From Micractinium sp. NFX-FRZ (Eukaryota; Chlorophyta; Trebouxiophyceae; Chlorellales; Chlorellaceae): 43,137 bases of DNA. Positions 32,567-42,873 of this stretch are shown here, one piece after another. How positions within the stretch are numbered: position 1 is the stretch's first letter; each line of letters opens with the position of its first letter. The translations under genes were made by a program, and so were the position numbers. Under the pieces are notes generated by a model, which saw nothing but the letters and a program-made list of their open reading frames with translations, was not told where the DNA came from and made no database searches. The stretch spans positions 1 to 43,137 of the forward strand of contig JAPTJF010000506.1 of the NCBI GenBank assembly GCA_029339195.1, in the 5' to 3' direction.

Positions 32567-35500
32567 ATGGCGAAGCCCCAGCCCAAGCGGGGCGGCGGCG
32601 GCCGGGCGCCCAAGCCGCGGCCTGCCGGGGGCAAGAAGGTCGAGGCAGCTGTGCGCAAAGACGATGTGTATGAGGCGGAGGACAGCGACCCGGACGAGGA
32701 GCGGCATGCGTACCGCTACGATGTGAGAAGGGAGCGCTCTGGATGGGCCACAAAGGGGCCAGAGGCCGATATGCATGCATAATGCACCCCGCGTGTGCCT
32801 GCATGTGTGCCCCATGTATGTAGGCGCTGCCGCCCAGCCGCCGCCGCCGCCTGCCGGCCTGGCAGCAGCTTGGATCGTTGCCATTAGCAGGCCTGCCGCC
32901 GCCACTCTCCATGTCTCCCTGCAGCAAGTGGAGAACTACGAGTACGAGATGCCCTCCGATTTTGAGGACGAGGACATTGATGACGAGATGGCCTTCACGG
33001 GTGTGTGAAGCGTGGCGGGCTGTGCTGCGCAGCGCTGGCCACGAGGCATGGCTTGCAAGCGGAGGGGAGAGGGCAGCAGCCTCTGCAGGGGCCACAGTGA
33101 CAATGATGTTCAAAGCAGCAGGTGCAGCAGCAGCAGCAGGCGCAGCGACAGTGGGCCGTGATGCTGTCGCAAGCAGGCTGTTCGGCCTGCTCACCGTTCT
33201 CTCAACCCCCCCCGCAACACCCTGCTGCAGAGGAGGACAAGAAGCTGTTTGGGCACATGTTTGACGACCAGCCACCCAAGAAGGCAGCCGGCGGCGACGA
33301 CGAGGAGGGCAGCGAGGGCGGGCTGCTGAGCAGCGGGGAATCTGGGGAGGAGGATGAAGATGAGGAGGCGGGGTGGAGCGAGGAGGAGGAAGAGGAGGAG
33401 GGGGAGGGGCGCGCGCGGCGGCGGCCTCGTGATGAAATGGACGAGCTGTTTGGAGGGGAGGTGAGCAGGGGCGCATCTGAAAGCATGTGGCGTCATGGCG
33501 GAGGGGTGGCCAGAGTGGAGCAGGGCAGGGGAGGCTGTGTGGTGGGGAGGTGAGCAGTACTGCGAGCGGGACACCTGCATGTGTGTGCAGTTTCAGCAGC
33601 AGCAGCACGGTGGGCAGCAAGCCCAGGTGGCGTGCGTGCCTGCTCCGGCCCTGCTGCCGTCTGCAGAGCTTGGCAGCGGTGGGGCAAGGGGGCGGGCCGA
33701 CAGGCAGTTGCTCACTTCCCCGCTACTCCCGGCCATGTCTGTAGGAGGAAGCCAGCGAGGATGAGGAAGAGGAGGAAGAGGAGGATGACAGCGAGGAAGC
33801 GGGGGAGGAGGAGGAGGGGGATGAAGAGGCGGCTGCAGCACGGCACCGCGCGATGCTTGACGCGGTGACGGGTGGCGGCGGCGCAGCAGAGCGCAAGCGG
33901 CGGCGGGCCAAGGAGGTGGTTGTCACTGAGGCCTACCCAGAGTCTGCCTACAACCTGCCTGCTTCTGGTGAGAACATGTGCTTTTGGTTGCTGGCATCTG
34001 GCTGGTTAGCTGGGGTGGCTTGCGCTCGGCCCGCGGCGGCTGGCCAGCAGGGCCGCACGCCCGCCTGCCGCACCAACAGCGCTGCGCCACGCACGCTGCA
34101 GGCCCGCCCGCTGCATCATGCACACACGCACACACACGCACACATCATGCATGCACACACAAACGCACACATACACACACACGCACACACAGAAGTCGGA
34201 GAACTTTTCCCGCCCCGAAGGGCAGCGGCGCCTCTGTGCGCCGCCCACCCGCTGTGGGCGCGGGCAGATGACCTCCGCACAGCAACGCCCACGCAGTGCA
34301 TACAGGCTGCCGCAGACCCCCTCCTGACGCGCCAGTTTACAGCCACTGCGACACCCCCCACCCCACCGCACCCTCCCATGCCTTCATCCACAGCCGCCGG
34401 CTGTGAGCTGGCAGTGGCGTGACCCCACTGTGCATTGCCTGGAAGCGAAGCTGACATTGCTTGCGCCCGCTCTGCACCGCCCACTTGCCCTGCTCACAGG
34501 TGCCGGCGGCGAGCTGACGGTTTCTGACCTCATTGCCGGCCTGGGAGACTCCAAGGCCAAGCTAGGGGCCGTGAGGAAGACGCTTGAGCGGCTGGAGAAG
34601 CGGGCGGCCCCCGTGTCGGCGCCGCTGCCCGGGCCCATCAAGCAGCGGCAGGAGCGCAAGGCGGGGTGCGCGGGGGCCGAGGGAGGAGTGGGGGATCGGG
34701 CAGCGGGGGCGCACGGGCTGCTTGGTGCAAGGCTGCAGAGAGCTGGTCCGAAGATTGCAAAGCCCACAAGGCTGCCCGCCCCACTCGCCCCGCCCTTCCT
34801 TCCTTTCCTGTCGCTGCCGTCGCCATCGTACCCGACAGCTTGTGTCGTTACCTCCGCCCCTCCCCGCCCCCCTGTGCAGCTACGAGGAGAGCAAGAAGGA
34901 TGCGGACAAGTGGCTGCCCATTGTGAAGGCCAACCGGGAGGCGCCCACGCTGCGCTTCACAGCGGACAAATCGGGTGGGTGGCTCTGCAGAGCCAGCTGG
35001 CGAGTCCCCAGCAGGCGTGGCGCCCGGGAGGACCTTGCATGCTGCGCCTGCGTACTCAGCACGTCTTCCGGGCAGTGGCACCGCATGCAGTCTGCCTGAC
35101 TAGATTGGGCTGTTCTTCACAGCAGGCACAGCGGGCATGGGGCCGCGGAAGGTGTGCCCAGTCGTCTGCCTCATGTCATGTGTGTGTGCCGATCCTGTGT
35201 GTTGGGTGCATGCTTTGCCCACTCAAACCCGCCGCCCCTCTGCTCCCTCCCTGCCCGCAGGCGTGCCACGCGTGACCACCGTGGCCGCGATTGCGGCGCA
35301 GCACCGCCCGGAGACCGACATGGAGGCTGAGGTGGCGGCGCTGCTGGAGAAGGCGGGGGCGCACAGCGCCAAGGCGGTTGCGGAAGCCGAGGAGGCACTG
35401 GCCATGAAGGTGGGCGGCCTTCTCTAGCATGTGCTGTAGACTACAGCGTCAGTGGCAGGTGTGGGAGGGGGGAACGCAGTGGCGGAAGCCGAGGAGGCGC

Positions 35501-38500
35501 TGGCAGCCAAGGTGGGGGCGCGGCGCCTGGTCGCCCACACCCTGCACTGCTCGGCTCCAGCTTTTGGAGATCTGCGGGTGCCCCGGCACCGGCATCATGC
35601 TGTCCCTGCTTGCCTCCCTGCACTGGCCTTCTCTGTGGAGGGGCTGCGTGAGCAGCAGATGCGGCCAGCCCTTTCCACGTCAACTGTTATCAACCCTGAC
35701 AACTGATGACAAGCCGTTGATTGTGCCTGCCCCCCCCCCGTGCAGGCGCTGTCTGTGGAGGAGATGCGGGAGCGGCAGAACCGTCTGGCCCGCATGCGCG
35801 CCCTCCTCTTCTACCACGAGTCCAAGGCCAAGCGCATGAAGAAAATCAAGAGCAAGGAGTACCGGCGGAAGCTGAAGAAAGCGGGTGGGCTGCCAGCTGT
35901 TACGTTGTGTTGTTGGCAGGCAGTGTAAGGTGGGAGGTGTTGGGGTTGGGGTCCATGAGGAGTGGCACAAGCCGAGGACAGTGGTGGTCAAGGCAGCAGG
36001 CAGCCGCCGTTTGCCGTGCTCACAGCTGCCCGCGGCATCACCCGCCTGTGCCCGTCTTGCGGCCCGCCCCTGAGCCTCACTCCACCACCCGTTACCCCCT
36101 GCTTGCCCCCCCTTTGTCCCCCTGCAGAGAAGCGCAAGGCTGTGGCTGGCGGAGAGGAGGGGGAGGAGGAGGAGCTGCGGCTGCAGCAGGAGGCGGCGGA
36201 GTTTGACCGGGCCAAGGTAGGAGCTTGGGGGATGGTGTGGGGTAGGGTGGGGTGCTTGGGGAGCATCTGTTTGCCCCCAGTTTGACCGAGCCAAGGTGGG
36301 AAGCTTTGGGGGGTGCTTGGGGAGCGCTTGTGCCCCGCGCTTTCCTTGCGCTGCGGCCGGCACTAAGGGTGCTGCATGAGGACGCGGTGCTGAGGGAAGG
36401 TTGGGTGCTGGGGGCGGGGCGAGGCGGGGCATGGGCGGGGGCGGGCTGACGCTGGAGCACAGGAGCGCGCCCCGCTGGGCGCTCTCAACCCACTCCTGTG
36501 GCATCCTTCGGCCTCACCCCTCTGTTGTGGTGCCCGCCTGCAGGAGCGGCTGACGCTGAAGCACAAGAACACGTCGCGTTGGGCGCGGCGCCTGCTCAAG
36601 CGCGGGCAGACGGTGATGGACGACGGCACGCGGGCGGCCCTAGCGGAGCAGCTGCGCATGGGGAACGAGCTACGCCAGCGGGTGAGATTCGAGCATGGGA
36701 GGAAGGCCCGGCTGTGTGTGTGTGTGTGTGTGTGTGCGTGTACTGCAAAAGTCTGGTTGGGCATGTGGGCAGGCCGGGTAGGCGGGGCACTCGCGTATGC
36801 CCCCGCACGTTGCCTGCCTACGTGCTTGCCTGCCCGCCTGCCTGCCTGCCTGCATTCGTTGCCTGCCTGCCTGCGCGCCTGCCTGCCTGTGTGTCTCTAT
36901 GCCCGCCTGCACCCTGCCTGGGCGAGTGACGAGACATGGCTACAGAACGCTCCCTGTTGATACCACACGACTCTCCTACTCATACCGACGCCCATTCGAT
37001 GCTTGCACATGTGCCTGCCTGCCTGCCTGCCTAGTTGTCCTCTTGCTTGCGGCTGCCCAGCCCTTGTGGTGCTGCCGGTCCCTCGCCCTTGCTGTGCGTG
37101 CTGCTGCATGCTGGCGGGTCAACCGCGGCAGGCGCCACGGCGTGGTGGGCTGCCAGGGGCAGCGCCAGTGAAGCGTTCACCTGCGCTTCAGAGGGCGGCA
37201 GCTTCTAAAGCAATGTCCTAAGCCCCTCCTGTTGATGCAATGCAGGTCAACAAAATGAAGGCCAGGGGCAGCGACAGCGATGCCTCCACCTCAGCTTCAG
37301 AGGGTGACAGCAGCGAGGACGAGGAGGGGGGCCAGCCGGGGCGCGGCGAGACGTTTTCGGGGCCGCAGGCGGGGCGGGGGATGGGCAGCAAGGCCAAGGC
37401 GGCGGCGCTCGAGCTGCTGGAAGGTACGCATAGGGGTGTGTGTTGGTGAGAGGGTGGGCATTATCCAAAGTAGTAATACAAAGTAGTAAAGATGAAGGGG
37501 CAGGGGAGGTCAGCAACGCCAGGGCGGCAGCACCGGACCTGCTGGAGGGTGCGCCTCAAGAGGCAGGATGCTCCTTATCTGCCAAAGGCTGCTCTTGCCC
37601 TGCCCTCTCCCTGTTGTTTCGAACGCAAGCATGCTCCCCCTGCCCCGCTGCCGCCCGCAGGCAAGGGCGATGCCGACGCCGCCCCCGCCAAGGGCCTCTT
37701 TGCCCTACCCTTCATGAAGCGGGCGATGGAGCGGAAGAAGCTGGAGGCGCAGCAGGAGGCGGAGGAGGTGAGGACCTGTGTGCGAGGGCAAGGACGGGTG
37801 TCAGTGTGCGGGTTCGCATGGGATGCGAGGGTAAGGTGGGGGGCGGGGCGTGCTCCTCTGGGAAGAGCTCGCACTCATGCGGCAAGAGCCAAGCTTGAGG
37901 TGCCGCAGGGGGCAGCTGGTGCCAGTGGGAGATGGCCTGCCCGTCTGCGCTGCTGTGTAACCTCCTGGCTGGCAGGAGGTGGAGGCAGGGCTGCAAAGTC
38001 GCGGCGCTGCGCTGCCTACGCCAACCTCACACGGTGGCCTTCCTCGCACACACTGCTCCCCGCCGGTGCCGGGCAGAGGTACAAGGCGGCGGCGCCGCTG
38101 TGCCCATGCCTGCATTGTTTTGCAAAGTAAAGACAAACCAACTCACAAGGTGTCCCTCAAAACTACACCAATTCCTCCTTGTAGGTGCTGGCAGAGCTGG
38201 AAGGCGGCGGGGCAGCAGTGGCAGCAGAGGGCGGCGCCGGCCGCGCCGGCCGCCTGGCCTTCACCGGCACCGGCGTGGACCAGCGGCAGCAGTGGGAGCG
38301 GGTGGCGCGCCTGGAGGCGGCGGCGCTTAACGATGACAGCGATATGGCCAGCGATGAGGTGAGCGCGGGCGGGGGGTGAAGGGAGGATGAAGAGAAGCGG
38401 AGCGGGAGCGGGTGGCGCGGCTTTCCATGATAGCAGCGACAGTGCTGAGGTGGCAAACAGGGTCTTGGTGTTTGACCCAAGCTGTCCTGGATGGCTTGTG

Positions 38501-41500
38501 AGGTAGCAAGTAGGGATGGTGCTGGTGTACGTCTGAAACCTGACATGTGTGAGTGCTGAGCTGGCGAATGCTGTGCTGAGCTGTTGTGCTGTGCTGTGCA
38601 CGCTGTGCAGGATGAGGATGCAGAGGCCAAAGCGCAGCGGCTGGGCAAGCGGCTGGGGCGGCAGCGGCCAGGGGGAGAGAGCGGGGAGGAAGAGGACGAG
38701 GGGGAGGAGCGGCGCCAGGGGCAGCAGGGGGCTGCCGGCGCCAGCGCAAGCCAGCAGCAGGCCGCTGCGGGGGCTGCAGCTGCGGCGGCTGCGGCACGTG
38801 GCGCTGTAGCGGTCACAGACGGGCCCATCAGTGTTGACCTGCCTGCTGGCGCGGCTGGCGGCAGCGGCGGCGCCGGCAGCAAGCGCCGCAAAAGTGGCGG
38901 TGCCGGTGCAGGTGCTGCAGCTGCCGCCAATGGCACGCTTGAAGCGCTGAAGCAGCAGCAGCGGGGCGGAGCAGCGCAGCAGGACTGGCTGTTCAGCGGC
39001 GGGAAGCAGGGGGAGGCGGCGGCAGCGGCAGGCGGCGGCGGCGCAAAGCGCGGCAAAGCGGGCGCAGCAGCGGCGGCGGCGGGCGTCACGATCGGCCCCG
39101 CCGCCGCCGCTTTGGCGGAGCGGCAGCAGAATGGCGCAGCTGCGCCCGCTGGCGCCGACCAGCAGCAGCAGCGGCAGGCAGGGGAGGGAGGCGAGGGGGC
39201 GCCTGCCGCCACTTTTGTCCGCAGCAAGGCCTTCCAGGGGTCTCGCCCGGGCTACGTGTTCAAGAAGGGGCCGCAGGGTGAGTCAGAGTCCAGGCTGGCG
39301 CCGTGCTGCCATGCGGCTGCCGCCACCGGCACAGGCACTTGCTCCTTGTGCATGCATGGCACGCTGTTCTACGGTGGGGTGCACTGGCGCCGGTGTGGGG
39401 CTGTGCGCCCGCTCCCTCCCTGCCCTCGCCGCCCGCCGCTAGCGGATCCCTTTCCGTGCACCTCTTTGCACCCCTCCCCATGCCCTTTGTGTGGCTGCAC
39501 CTGTGTGTTTGCCAGTTGTCTGGTGTGCAGGCAAGGGCTGTCATCTGGGGCCGCTGAAGCGGTGCTGACGGAAGACCAATGAGCTGCTCTTCCTACCCTC
39601 TAAAATGTTTACAAATTGCCACCTTGCCTCCTCTGCAGGCGTGGGTTACTATCTGGACGGCGCCGAGGCTGTAAAGGCAGCCAAGGCGGCGGCGCAGCGG
39701 CAGAAGCGGCAGGAGGCGGCGGCGCGGCGGCAGCAGCGGCAGCAGGAGGCGGCGGCGCCGCAGAAGGAGGCGGCCGCGTCTGACAGCGATGACGAGCGGA
39801 ACATGAAGCCTGTGCAGGTAAGGGCCCTAGGTTTGGGTGGTGGAACGATTGTGAACGTTATGGACGTTGTCAAAGTGAAGCCGGTCTGGGGCTCAGGGGG
39901 TGAGTTTGGGTGCAGTCTAGTGGGGGAGGTGTGGAGCAGGCAGATCATCTATTGTTTATTGGGGTGGCCTGCTTGGGGCGTAGGCATCAAGGCGGTGCGG
40001 GGTGTGTGAGGCGGCTGCACCAGGTGCCTGCACCCAACAGCCTCCCACGACCTGACTGCCCTGCTCCGCCTCGCGGTGGCCTGGCATCAAGTGAGCCACC
40101 CGCAGTCAACTCCCACCCACTCCGCCCCCTCCCTTTCCACCCACCCAACCTCTCCCCTTCACACCACCTGCCACTCAACCTCTCCCTTCCTGTCCCGCAC
40201 CCCTCCCCCCGCAGGGCCTGAGCCAGGCGGAGCTGATTGCGCGCGCGTTTGCGGGGGACGATGTGCAGCAGGAGTTTGCGGCGGCCAAGGCTGCTGAGGT
40301 GGAGGGGGAGCTGCCGCAGGTGGGTCATGTGCAATGTAGCTGACCGGCTAGCTCATGGTTTTGTTGATTTTAAGAAATGGGTGGGGCGGCACAGGCGGGC
40401 GTCACGGCAGCACAGGCGGCTGAGGGGGGGGAGCCCCCGTCGCAGGTGGGAGAGGGGTAGGGTGGGTTGGGCAGCTTGTTTGGTGGTGGATCTGGCTGGG
40501 GCGCCTGTGGGGATTGGATCAGGTCGAGTCCGGCCGTGCGCCGCACCTACCGTGAAGCACCCCCAAACGCCTGACCTGGACTGGAACCCCCCACTGCGAG
40601 CAGGAGGAGGTGCCTGGCGTGATGCCCGGCTGGGGCACCTGGGCCAGCCAGCAGCGGGAGCCCAAATGGGTGACCGACGCCAAGCGCAAGGCGCTGCAGT
40701 GAGTGGGGGGTGGGATGGGAAAGAAAGCCGTGCAAAGCAAAGGGCTGGGGCAGCGAGCGGGCAGGGCAGGGATGGAATTGGGTTGGGATGGGAGAGAAAG
40801 CCATGCAAAGCAAAGGGTGGGGGCAGCGGGTGGGCAGGGGTGGGGTGGATGGGAGCGCAGGTGTGCGACCGACGTGGAAGGGCAAGGCGCGGAGGTTGGG
40901 GGTTGCATGTGGGTCAAGGGGCCGGCAGGGGATTGATGGGAGTGGCACTGCCTGGATTGGTCGCCTGTGGCGCACTGCCTGTGCTGGCTGCTCACTCTGC
41001 TGGTTATGGCTGTGCTGCTTGTGTGTGCCAGCCGACGGCACCTCCTGTGTGCGCCCCATTGGCAGTGTGCGCCTCACAGGCTCACGGCTGCTGCAAGCCC
41101 TCGATTGCGGATCCATCTGTGGCGCACCCACCCCGCCCGTCCGCCCTCCCACCCCGCCAACCTCACCCCCTCCCCGCCACGCGCACCCTCCCGTGTGACG
41201 TTTGCAGGCGCAAGGAGGCTGCAGCTGCGGGGCGCAAGGATGCCAAGCTGCAGTATGTTGTCATCAGCGAGAAGTGGGACAAGTGAGTTTGGGTTGATTT
41301 GCAATACATGTGGTGTTGGTACTGGTGCCAGTTGGAGAACGGTGGCCAAGCTGCAGGATGTTGACATTGGCAGGAAGTGGGAGGAGCAAACTGCCAGGCA
41401 GAGGTCATCACATCTGCCTCTCAACCGCCCGCCCCGCCCCTTCCTCCGCCTGTCAGCTCCGCTCCACACTGAATGCATTGGTTGCCCCGGACTGGAATGC

Positions 41501-42446
41501 GAACCCGCAGGATGACCTCTCAAGCTTAGGACCCCCTCTAACTCCAGCCAGCCAGCCCAATTGATCTCTGAACCTATAACCCCCTCTTCTCTGCATCTGC
41601 AGGAAGAGCTCCAAGTACAAGACCCCCTCGGTGCCCTTCCCCTTCGACTCCAAGGAGACCTACGAGCGCTCCATGCGGCAGCCGCTGGGGCGGGAGTACA
41701 ACACGGGTGAGGGGGGTGCAAAAGCATTGAGTTTTGGGGGCGGGCGAGCGCTACTCCCAGCAGCCGCTGGGGCGGGCATGCAACACGGGTAAGGGGCACG
41801 ATTCAGCAATTGATGAGGGCCGTTACAGATGATTGAGATTGAGGGGAGGTTGAGGGGAGGGGAGGCAGCTCTTGGCGCGGCCGCCGCGGGGTCGGCGGTA
41901 CGTTGCGCTTGAACAGAGGCCTGCACCTCGCACGCCCTGCATGCCCCGCCCTGCCGCCTCCCCTCAGCCCCGCCTTGGGTCTCACCCCACACCCGCTGCT
42001 TCCACCCTCACCACCCGCTCTGCAGACGTCTCCTTCCGCAACCTCACGCGCCCCGCAATCATCAAGGACGCCGGAGTCATTATTGAGCCCGTGCGCTTCT
42101 CAAAGGCCATGGCGCAGCACGACGAGCAGGTGGGTGGGTGGCAGCGTTTGGTGTGCGTGTAGATGAGAGAGGGTGGGTGGGCACGTGGGTGTGTTTGATT
42201 GCGCGCAGAAGGGAGAGGGTGGGTATGTAAGTGGGGCTGCAAGATGTGTGTGCGGTGGGCTGGGGAAGAGTGGGCGGTGGGTGTGGTGGTGGCCAGCAAG
42301 CAAGCAAGCGGGTGAGCAGGCAGGCGCTGCGCTCATGGTTTGCTGCCTCTCGTGCTGCCCGCCTGCAGGTGCCCAAGAATGCCAAGCGCGCGGCGGTGAC
42401 CACCATTGCGGGCGGCATGCCTAAGAAGAGCAAGAAGAAGCAGTGA
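32567..42446 (+). CDS. UTP14: UTP14, U3 snoRNP-associated small-subunit processome protein
   Basis: Twenty-one phase-checked exons, 1,108 residues: 32567-32722, 32925-33000, 33231-33460, 33745-33967, 34500-34665, 34880-34974, 35261-35409, 35746-35884, 36128-36216, 36544-36681, 37246-37423, 37661-37767, 38185-38358, 38611-39277, 39639-39817, 40215-40319, 40604-40698, 41208-41282, 41603-41706, 42026-42129, 42369-42446. UTP14 is a nucleolar factor needed for 18S rRNA maturation; in yeast it activates the helicase Dhr1. Seen here: basic start; acidic tracts (exons 2-4); a conserved middle with K-S-K-A-Y-like H-E-S-K-A-K-R-M-K-K-I-K-S-K and L-K-H-K-N-T-S-R-W-A-R; and the family's C-terminal marks P-G-W-G-T-W-A, K-Y-K-T-P-S-V-P-F-P-F, S-M-R-Q-P-L-G, ending K-K-S-K-K-K-Q. 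Exon 14 (222 residues) is an Ala/Gly/Gln-rich expansion. Many introns carry decayed copies of neighbouring exon ends. Confidence 0.94.
33534..33557 (+). pseudogene. echo of the UTP14 exon 3 end and donor, inside intron 3
   Basis: This 24-base segment matches 33445-33468, the last 16 bases of exon 3 plus its GTGAGCAG donor, at 22 of 24 positions. It lies about 90 bases downstream of the real donor and keeps an intact GT splice site. Confidence 0.7.
34120..34192. repeat. CA-rich microsatellite in UTP14 intron 4
   Basis: CACACA and GCACACAC runs with an ATGCATGC interruption lie in the 532-base intron between exons 33745-33967 and 34500-34665. The rest of this intron is GC-rich with no exon signal that I trust. 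Confidence 0.85.
35479..35516 (+). pseudogene. echo of the UTP14 exon 7 end and donor, inside intron 7
   Basis: It matches 35377-35414 (last 33 bases of exon 7 plus donor) at 32 of 38 positions and would read V-A-E-A-E-E-A-L-A-A-K before a GTGGGG donor. Farther on, about 35630-35664 resembles the start of exon 8 (S-V-E-G-L-R-E-Q-Q-M-R against S-V-E-E-M-R-E-R-Q-N-R). Confidence 0.75.
36281..36343 (+). pseudogene. tandem copy of the UTP14 exon 9 end plus intron start
   Basis: The exon 9 end T-T-T-G-A-C-C-G and what follows is repeated after about 80 bases: 36202-36280, then 36281 onward. The copy keeps F-D-R-A-K, a GTGGGA donor and the shared intron motif GTGCTTGGGGAGC. It shows that the unit copied spans the exon-intron border. 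Confidence 0.75.
36441..36481 (+). pseudogene. echo of the UTP14 exon 10 start
   Basis: It resembles 36544-36585, reading L-T-L-E-H-R-S-A-P-R-W-A against L-T-L-K-H-K-N-T-S-R-W-A. It lies about 100 bases upstream of the real exon and has no clear acceptor of its own. Confidence 0.65.
37152..37201 (+). pseudogene. echo of the UTP14 exon 11 start
   Basis: It matches 37261-37310 inside exon 11 at 41 of 50 positions. A GGTCAAC at about 37117 matches the exon's first bases, so the copied stretch may be longer. The copy is followed by an in-frame TAA, so it cannot serve as an alternative exon in that frame. Confidence 0.75.
37511..37554 (+). pseudogene. echo of the UTP14 exon 11 end and donor
   Basis: It matches 37386-37429 (exon 11 end plus donor GTACGC) at about 35 of 44 positions. 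The copied donor reads GTGCGC. It sits 125 bases downstream of the real site. Confidence 0.75.
38404..38452 (+). pseudogene. echo of the UTP14 exon 13 end and donor
   Basis: GGGAGCGGGTGGCGCG is shared exactly with exon 13. It is followed by a shortened version of the exon end (A-C-A-G-T-G-C-T-G-A-G) and a GTGGCA site. An internal deletion distinguishes the copy. Confidence 0.65.
40406..40450 (+). pseudogene. echo of the UTP14 exon 16 end and donor
   Basis: It resembles 40280-40325: GCTGAGG, a G-rich stretch, then CGCAGGTGGG at the donor in both. It is weaker than the others because the sequence is G-rich. Confidence 0.5.
40708..40853. repeat. two-copy tandem repeat (about 73 bp) in UTP14 intron 17
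   Basis: The unit containing AGAAAGCC, TGCAAAGCAAAGGG and GGGCAGCG occurs twice in a row with scattered substitutions. It is followed (about 40861-40900) by a weak echo of the exon 17 end (C-G-A-C-C-G-A-C-G). Confidence 0.8.
41345..41386 (+). pseudogene. echo of the UTP14 exon 18 end
   Basis: It matches 41242-41283 at 34 of 42 positions, starting GCCAAGCTGCAG. The real exon end continues into GTGAGT; in the copy the corresponding position reads GAGCAA, so the donor is lost. Confidence 0.75.
41745..41795 (+). pseudogene. echo of the UTP14 exon 19 end and donor
   Basis: It matches 41663-41713 at 42 of 51 positions, including CAGCCGCTGGGGCGGG and the donor region ACACGGGT(A/G)AGGG. It lies 82 bases downstream of the real donor and keeps an excellent 5' splice site (GGTAAG). 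Confidence 0.8.
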
Positions 42447-42873
42447 AAGGGGGAGGGTGCACGAGAAGGCAGCGCTGAGAGGCCGGCAGGCTTGGCCTTA
42501 AGCCGGCTCACCACAAATTTGCTTGCGCCGCCTTGCCACCCTGCGCTGGCAACACTGAGTTGCAACCCCCGCTTGTAATCGGAGTGCGAGCCGCCGGATA
42601 GAGTAGCCAGAGATCCATGGATACCTCTGGCAGAGGTCAGGAGGGGGTCTGGTGATGCGCACCCAATGCCCAGGCCGCCGTAGCGGCCCAGCCTCAGACT
42701 GTTTGCTCTCCATGCGCACGCGGCTGATGCGGTCGGCAGGCGTTGTGCTTGCAACCTGAGGCCGGGCGTGGCATGTGCATCCAATTTCCCAGCAAGTAGG
42801 TGATACCTTCCGAATATCGCCACGAGCATTAAAATCTCCATGATATCCGAGTGGTCGTACTTTCCGGGGGTTC
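42447..42873. other. UTP14 3' region and intergenic sequence
   Basis: TGTAA at 42574-42578, about 128 bases after the UTP14 stop, is the likely poly(A) signal. Beyond it I see no supported gene. A long minus-strand open frame covers 42498-43136, but long open frames occur by chance in such GC-rich DNA and it shows no recognisable motif. Confidence 0.5.

Noticed and set aside
32361..33620. Minus-strand 419-codon open frame opposite the UTP14 5' exons
   Set aside because: Complement of coding and intron sequence of UTP14; composition is Pro/Ala/Arg/Leu-rich as expected for antisense of GC-rich DNA.
34403..35275. Plus-strand 290-codon open frame
   Set aside because: It runs straight through several UTP14 exons in the wrong frame and across introns; the spliced UTP14 frame explains the region.
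37973..38020. Possible echo of the UTP14 exon 13 start in intron 12
   Set aside because: Similarity is weak and rests on G/C-rich composition; not counted among the echoes.
39840..39895. Possible echo of the UTP14 exon 15 end in intron 15
   Set aside because: Only partial similarity around GTGAAGCC; too weak to separate from chance by eye.
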